A stretch of 64,000 nucleotides of DNA from CAXXOK01 sp001604115 (lineage in GTDB: Bacteria > Bacillota > Clostridia > Christensenellales > Aristaeellaceae): the NCBI GenBank assembly GCA_034928535.1, contig JAYFOV010000011.1:19150-83149 (forward strand), in the 5' to 3' direction. The position numbers and the translations under genes are program-made. Shown in pieces: positions 59,855 through 64,000 of the stretch. The notes under the pieces were generated by a model that searched no databases, was not told the origin of the DNA, and saw nothing but the letters and a program-made list of their open reading frames with translations. Numbering within the stretch: position 1 is the stretch's first letter; every line of letters begins with the position of its first letter.

Positions 59855-62020
59855 ATGCAAACGCTTCTCATCCAGACCCATGATTATGATGCAGAGAAAC
59901 TACCCAGCCGCGGCAACAGTTTTCTGATTGCCAACGGTTATATGGGCGTGCGCGGCACTTTGGAGGAGCACGGCAAGGAGGCGCTGGCGGCTGTCAATCT
60001 GGCGGGATTGTATGATCGCTATGGTCAAGGCTGGCGTGAACCGATCAATGCGCCGCATCCGTTCTCCATCCGGTTGTTTGCCAACGGCAGCCCCCTTGCT
60101 CTGCCCCTGACGGCTCCGCTGGCACATTGCCAGCAGCTGGATGCGCAGCGGGGTGTACACCTGCGGGAAACCCGCTTTGCCGGGGGCGTGACTTTCGCCT
60201 GCGAGCGCATTGCCCATATGGAGCAGGTACATTTGCTGGCCAGCCAGGCAAAAGTTACGGTGGAGCAGGATGCATCGATCCAGATCATCGCCGCCATCGA
60301 TGGGGATGTGTGGGACATCCATGGCCCGCACTTTCGGATGCTGGAGCCGTCCAGCCAGGGACAGCTGCTCACCGTGCTGGCAACCACGAATGAAGGGGAT
60401 CAGGTAGCCGTGTGCGCACAGCATACGCTGGACTGCCCGCATACCCGCACCAATCAAGCTGACGGCAAAGCCACAAGCGCCATTTTCACATTTTCGCTTC
60501 GGGCTGGGGAAACTGCAACCCTCAGCACCGTTGCGGCCATCTACACCAGCAAAGATGTTCCCCTGCCGCTTTCTGCCGCCTTGGATGCCGTGCGCCGTTG
60601 CCCCTCCTACCCTGTTTTACTGGATACACATACCGCCTGTTGGCAACGGCTGTGGCAAGCCGCCGATATCGCGATCGACGGGGACGCGGAGGCCGAGCAT
60701 GCGATCCGCTATTCCGCCTATCATTTGCTGTCCATCGCGCCGCGCCACTGCAGCAGCCTGTCCGTCCCGGCGCGCGGTCTTTCCGGCCAAACCTACAAAG
60801 GCGCCATATTCTGGGATACAGAGATGTTCATGCTCGATTTCTATCTGGCCACCTTGCCGGAAGTCGCCAAGACGCTGATGCACTACCGCATCGATACCCT
60901 GGAAGGCGCGCGCGCCAAAGCGCGGGAATATGGCTTGCGCGGAGCCTTTTATGCCTGGGAAAGTCAGGAAGGCGGCTATGATGCCTGCTCGGATTACAAT
61001 GTGACGGACGTCTTTACGGGGCGGCCGATGCGCACCTACTTCCGGGACAGGCAAATACACATCACCGCCGCAGTGGTATACGGCCTGAACAAAGTCGTGC
61101 GTTGGACGGGCGATCCTGCTTTATGGCTGGAGGGTGGAGCAGAGGTGTTGATGGAAGCGGCGCGCTTTTACCATAGTCTGCTGGTCAAGCGCGTCGAGCA
61201 GGATGCGTATGAACTGCGGGATGTGATTGGCCCCGACGAGTATCACGAGCATGTGAACAACAACGCCTATACCAACGAAATGGCTCGTTTCGTGTGGCAA
61301 TGCGCGCTGGACACCACCGCATGGTTGGCACGCGAGCATCCCGCCGACTATGCCAAGCTTGACAAAAAGCTCGGCTTCTCCGCCGAGCTGCCCGCCTACC
61401 GGCAGGCGGTGGAACGCCTTGTGCGCCAGGAGCCTGGCAAGGATGGCGTGATAGAGCAGTTTGACGGGTATTTCGCCCTGGAAGATACCACGGTGGACGC
61501 GGTGCGTGCCCGCCTGCAAGATCCTCGGGAGTATTGGGGCGGCGCCTATGGCGTTGCCTCGCAAACGCAAGTCATCAAACAGGCGGATGTGATCACCCTG
61601 CTGTTCATGCAGCGGGAGCGCTACCGCCGTGAAATCGTCCATGCCAACTATGATTATTACCTGCCGCGCACAGAGCACGGTAGTTCCCTCAGCGCCTGCA
61701 TGTACGCGCTGGCCGCCTGCACCATAGGCCGCCCGGACGACGCATACCCGCTTTTCCTGAAAAGCGCTCAAGCGGATCTGGTGGAAGGCGGCAAGGAATG
61801 GGCAGGGTTGGTGTATATCGGCGGCACGCACCCTGCGGCGGCCGGCGGTGCTTACATGGCGCTGCTGTGGGGTTTTCTGGGCGCAACTGCACAGCGTGAT
61901 GGGCTGACCCTGAACCCGGTATTGCCGCAAGGCTGGCGGGGGGTGCGGCTTAGGGTACAGCACTACGGGCGACCCGTAACATTAGCCTGCGGATCCTGGG
62001 CAAAGGATGCAAATCATTGA
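59855..62020 (+). CDS. GH65 disaccharide phosphorylase, kojibiose/nigerose-like
   Basis: 721 residues, a complete GH65 enzyme that should convert an alpha-linked glucoside and phosphate into beta-glucose 1-phosphate and a sugar. The N-terminus (SFLIANGYMGVRGTLEEHGK, then NLAGLYDRYGQGWREPINA) matches the kojibiose/nigerose/alpha-oligoglucan phosphorylase branch. The catalytic glutamate is in VIGPDEYHEHVNNNAYTN near residue 465, and TEHGSSLSACMYAL near 608 binds phosphate. ATG 59855 follows CGGAGG. The operator at 59818-59831 puts it under the LacI regulator. Substrate specificity is inference. Confidence 0.92.
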   Translation: MQTLLIQTHDYDAEKLPSRGNSFLIANGYMGVRGTLEEHGKEALAAVNLAGLYDRYGQGWREPINAPHPFSIRLFANGSPLALPLTAPLAHCQQLDAQRGVHLRETRFAGGVTFACERIAHMEQVHLLASQAKVTVEQDASIQIIAAIDGDVWDIHGPHFRMLEPSSQGQLLTVLATTNEGDQVAVCAQHTLDCPHTRTNQADGKATSAIFTFSLRAGETATLSTVAAIYTSKDVPLPLSAALDAVRRCPSYPVLLDTHTACWQRLWQAADIAIDGDAEAEHAIRYSAYHLLSIAPRHCSSLSVPARGLSGQTYKGAIFWDTEMFMLDFYLATLPEVAKTLMHYRIDTLEGARAKAREYGLRGAFYAWESQEGGYDACSDYNVTDVFTGRPMRTYFRDRQIHITAAVVYGLNKVVRWTGDPALWLEGGAEVLMEAARFYHSLLVKRVEQDAYELRDVIGPDEYHEHVNNNAYTNEMARFVWQCALDTTAWLAREHPADYAKLDKKLGFSAELPAYRQAVERLVRQEPGKDGVIEQFDGYFALEDTTVDAVRARLQDPREYWGGAYGVASQTQVIKQADVITLLFMQRERYRREIVHANYDYYLPRTEHGSSLSACMYALAACTIGRPDDAYPLFLKSAQADLVEGGKEWAGLVYIGGTHPAAAGGAYMALLWGFLGATAQRDGLTLNPVLPQGWRGVRLRVQHYGRPVTLACGSWAKDANH

Positions 62021-62070
62021 AGAGATCTGTGCGTTGCCTGTTATACGCCAGCGGTGCCAAAGGAAAAAGC

Positions 62071-62102
62071 CGAAAACAGCGCCCCATGGGGCGCTGTTTT
62101 CG
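62071..62102. terminator. Palindromic terminator after the second GH65 gene
   Basis: A perfect 32-base palindrome, CGAAAACAGCGCCCC (62071-62085) and GGGGCGCTGTTTTCG (62088-62102) around AT. The TTTT in the 3' arm serves as a short U-tract. Confidence 0.65.
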
Positions 62103-62472
62103 ATTTGCGGCAAAGTAAGTCCAGCCCAACCCCTGACGCTATGCAAAGCGTAAGCACCTTTAGCTGGGTCAACCAAGCGAAAACCCATGCTTCGCAGCGT
62201 TACCACCAGCAAACGAGTGCCTTGAACAGCTGTAGGGAGAGCAATCGTGGCCTACAGCCGGCTTTTTCAGCAACTTTGAACCGCGCTTTGTAGGGACGCG
62301 GTTTATGGTTCCATCCGGCATCCATTCGCTTCCTATACGCTATGCAGCGCATCCAACCCATCGGTCGACTTGCGCTACCCTGGCTGATTGATTACAATGG
62401 CGCTGGATGCCCCCTGTCAATCAGGCTGCCATACGATACCGCCTGTGCCCAGCTTTCCGCCATCCCTCCGTT
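62103..62472. other. Intergenic region, no convincing gene
   Basis: 370 bases between the GH65 terminator and the NUDIX gene. The only structure seen is an AACCGCG...CGCGGTT dyad at about 62279-62303. Short open frames here overlap one another on both strands and have no ribosome sites. Confidence 0.6.
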
Positions 62473-62958
62473 CTACCCCATGGTGCGGCCCTGCTTATGT
62501 TCGCCCCGGCGCAGATTGACATAATCCAGCAAAGCCGGTTGGCTGCAAGAAAAGATTGGCGTTGGCAGCGCATCGATCGGGAAAAACCGCAACTGCAGCA
62601 CTTCCCCTTCCTGGGGGTGTAGTGTTCCATGGTATCGGCGACACACAAACACCACATCCACATTGCTGACCGGGTCTCCATTGGGGTATGTCAGGCGCAT
62701 CGCCTCCCCAGAATAAACTCCCAGCAGCGTGAGCTCCTCCGCCACCAAACCGGACTCCTCCAGAAGCTCCCGCGCCGCCGCATCTTCTACGCGCTCGTAA
62801 AGCTCCACCGCTCCGCCGACATAGGCCCAATCCTTGGTATCGGCGCGCAGTGCCAACAGCACCTCTCCCCGATCGTTCTCCACAATCACAGACGCCCCGC
62901 ATTGCATGAGGGGTGTTTTGCCAACCAGTTTGCGCAGATCCATGATATAGTTTGCCAT
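62473..62958 (-). CDS. NUDIX hydrolase
   Basis: 161 residues. The NUDIX box is complete: GGAVELYERVEDAAARELLE followed by ESGLV. CGASVIVENDRGEVLLAL leads into it. NUDIX enzymes cleave nucleoside diphosphates linked to another group. ATG 62958 follows GGGAGGCAAT; the open frame continues to 63120 but the extra residues are not typical. Substrate not inferable. Confidence 0.93.
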   Translation of the reverse strand: MANYIMDLRKLVGKTPLMQCGASVIVENDRGEVLLALRADTKDWAYVGGAVELYERVEDAAARELLEESGLVAEELTLLGVYSGEAMRLTYPNGDPVSNVDVVFVCRRYHGTLHPQEGEVLQLRFFPIDALPTPIFSCSQPALLDYVNLRRGEHKQGRTMG

Positions 62959-63072
62959 ATTGCCTCCCAACGCATGCCCAAAGTAGCATCCTTGCCCCGG
63001 AACATCTGCATGCCATACACTGCATATGAAACGCCTTACACTGATCACCTTGCACGGCAATGCCTTGGATGC

Positions 63073-63108
63073 AGCAGCGCGCACCCGTCCTGGCAGGTGC
63101 GCGCTGCT
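63073..63108. terminator. Hairpin after the phosphohexomutase gene
   Basis: AGCAGCGCGCACC (63073-63085) is the exact complement of GGTGCGCGCTGCT (63096-63108). It lies 31 bases after the stop of the leftward phosphohexomutase gene; no T-run follows. Confidence 0.5.
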
Positions 63109-63138
63109 TTGGGACCCCAATCTGGGATCACTTTGGAT

Positions 63139-64000
63139 TCACTTGGCCTGCAAAACCTTCTGCAGGGGCGCAATATCCACGCCATCAATCCCTTCCAGCG
63201 CTTGCATCAACTGCGCCAGAATGATGTTGACGCCGCCGGCCACATCGCTTTCCACATTCAGCGGCATCACGGGGTCATGCACAGAAAGCCGGAGCAGGAA
63301 CCACCCGTTGTTTAGCCCACCGTGCAAATCAAAGCTGATTCGCACGCCTTCCCGGTTGTCCGGCGCAATGTGCCAGTTCTGCTGGCGCGTGGCATAATCC
63401 AGCACCTGATCGATCACCATTTTGCCTGTCTGCCCAAATTGCTCGGTCAGGATGGGCAGGCGAATTTCTTGGCTTTCGACCGGTTCCTTCAAGCCAAGGA
63501 TCAGCGAACCAAGATCCTCGTCCTGCTGTTTCAACTGCATGGCTTTGATAAGCAGCAGTGTGACCAGGTACATACCGTCATCCAGAAAATGATTGTCCCG
63601 CAGTGCCGCGTGGCCGCTGGTTTCAATGGCCAGCGGGCAATCGATGCCCGCTGCGTTCAGGCGCACCGCCTCGTCGATTACGTTGCGGTAACCCCGCTTG
63701 TAGCGGTAATGCACACCGCCCCATTCCTGGATAAACTCCGCCAGCCCGCTGGATGTGACGGAATCGGTCACAATGGTCGCGCCGGGCGCATGATCCAACA
63801 GGATCGCGCTGATCATGGCAATCAGCCGGTTGCGGTTGATTTCCTTGCCAGTCTTGTCCACGATGGCGGCGCGATCACAGTCCGCATCGAAAATCACGCC
63901 CACATCCGCGCCTACGCGCAGCACAGCCGCCGCGAGGGATGCCATCGCTTCCTCGTTTTCAGGGTTGGGGGAATGGTTGGGAAAGTGCCCGTCCGGCTCC
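63139..64000 (-). CDS. Phosphomannomutase/phosphoglucomutase, 5' end outside window
   Basis: 287 residues of the C-terminal part of an alpha-D-phosphohexomutase (ManB/Pgm), which interconverts hexose 1- and 6-phosphates. The frame is open to the right edge, where it begins EPDGHFPNHSPNPENEEAMA, so the N-terminal domain with the phosphoserine lies beyond. The metal loop VIFDADCDRAAIVD is intact; a sugar-binding ETSGHAALRDNHFLDDG motif near the middle and the C-terminal phosphate-binding domain (DNREGVRISFDLHGGLNNGWFLLRLS, shown in parts) follow. It acts on alpha-phosphates, so it is not the beta-phosphoglucomutase that GH65 products would need. Confidence 0.88.
   Translation of the reverse strand, partial: EPDGHFPNHSPNPENEEAMASLAAAVLRVGADVGVIFDADCDRAAIVDKTGKEINRNRLIAMISAILLDHAPGATIVTDSVTSSGLAEFIQEWGGVHYRYKRGYRNVIDEAVRLNAAGIDCPLAIETSGHAALRDNHFLDDGMYLVTLLLIKAMQLKQQDEDLGSLILGLKEPVESQEIRLPILTEQFGQTGKMVIDQVLDYATRQQNWHIAPDNREGVRISFDLHGGLNNGWFLLRLSVHDPVMPLNVESDVAGGVNIILAQLMQALEGIDGVDIAPLQKVLQAK

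Noticed and set aside
62279..62303. AACCGCG/CGCGGTT dyad as a possible terminator or insertion end
   Set aside because: Only seven pairs, no T-run, no second copy seen and no flanking duplication.
1..64000. CRISPR arrays, tRNA genes, insertion sequences or phage genes
   Set aside because: No regular repeats, no GGTTCGAATCC-type T-arms in cloverleaf context, and no transposase, integrase or phage structural protein was found.

Overview
The window is about 64 kb of chromosomal DNA, GC-rich with many GCG/CGC codons, from a low-complexity genome of the Firmicutes (class Clostridia), probably an uncultured gut or sludge lineage of the Christensenellales or Oscillospirales type. The evidence is a class A RNase P RNA, a T-box leader ahead of pheST, a dgt-dnaG-rpoD-trmK-nif3-zinc-ribbon cluster, a long-form HPF, a KtrAB potassium system, a decarboxylase next to tmk (as in the yaaO-tmk region of Bacillus), an AraM-type dehydrogenase, GTG/TTG starts with strong AGGAGG sites, and sigma-A promoters of the TTGACA-17-TATAAT class. 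Lineage below class is inference. I see no phage, insertion sequence, CRISPR array or tRNA gene.

Layout. 1-5 kb: a membrane protein cut by the left edge, then rnpB, then T-box-pheS-pheT. 5-9.4 kb: GNAT, a VanZ-RDD membrane protein, a DUF89 phosphatase and dgt. 9.4-16.3 kb: dnaG, rpoD, trmK, a Nif3-like protein, a coiled-coil zinc-ribbon protein and pyrimidine-nucleoside phosphorylase. 16.5-23.3 kb: a small exported protein, a P2-type Ca2+ ATPase, a duplicated small membrane protein, hpf and a GT39-type glycosyltransferase. 23.5-27.5 kb: a leftward operon of decarboxylase, HAD-thymidylate kinase fusion and mnmA. 27.7-33 kb: two exported modular proteins that share an architecture, then a YgiQ radical SAM protein. 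33-41 kb: exported proteins (one with two chagasin-like repeats, one a clostripain), araM, ychF and an ATP-grasp protein. 41-51 kb: a DUF2974 hydrolase, a PAP2-DgkA fusion, a degenerate CapA protein, a TIM-barrel isomerase, an esterase, ktrAB, pepT and a YdeI-like protein.

51.3-62.1 kb is the most coherent accessory unit. A leftward operon carries a solute-binding protein, two ABC permeases, a GH65 phosphorylase and a GH28-like beta-helix protein. A divergent LacI regulator and a second GH65 phosphorylase lie to its right. GTTTAACGTTAAAC-like palindromes sit over the operon promoter, in the operon leader and ahead of the second GH65 gene, so the regulon can be read from the sequence. The likely job is import of an alpha-glucoside and its phosphorolysis inside the cell; the substrate is unknown. 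The window ends with a NUDIX hydrolase and a phosphohexomutase cut by the right edge.

Recurrent oddities are kinase-phosphatase domain fusions (HAD-Tmk and PAP2-DgkA), a CapA-family protein that has lost its metal-ligand histidines, a binding protein with no lipobox cysteine, and many intergenic hairpins with perfect 13-18 bp stems, often without a U-tract.
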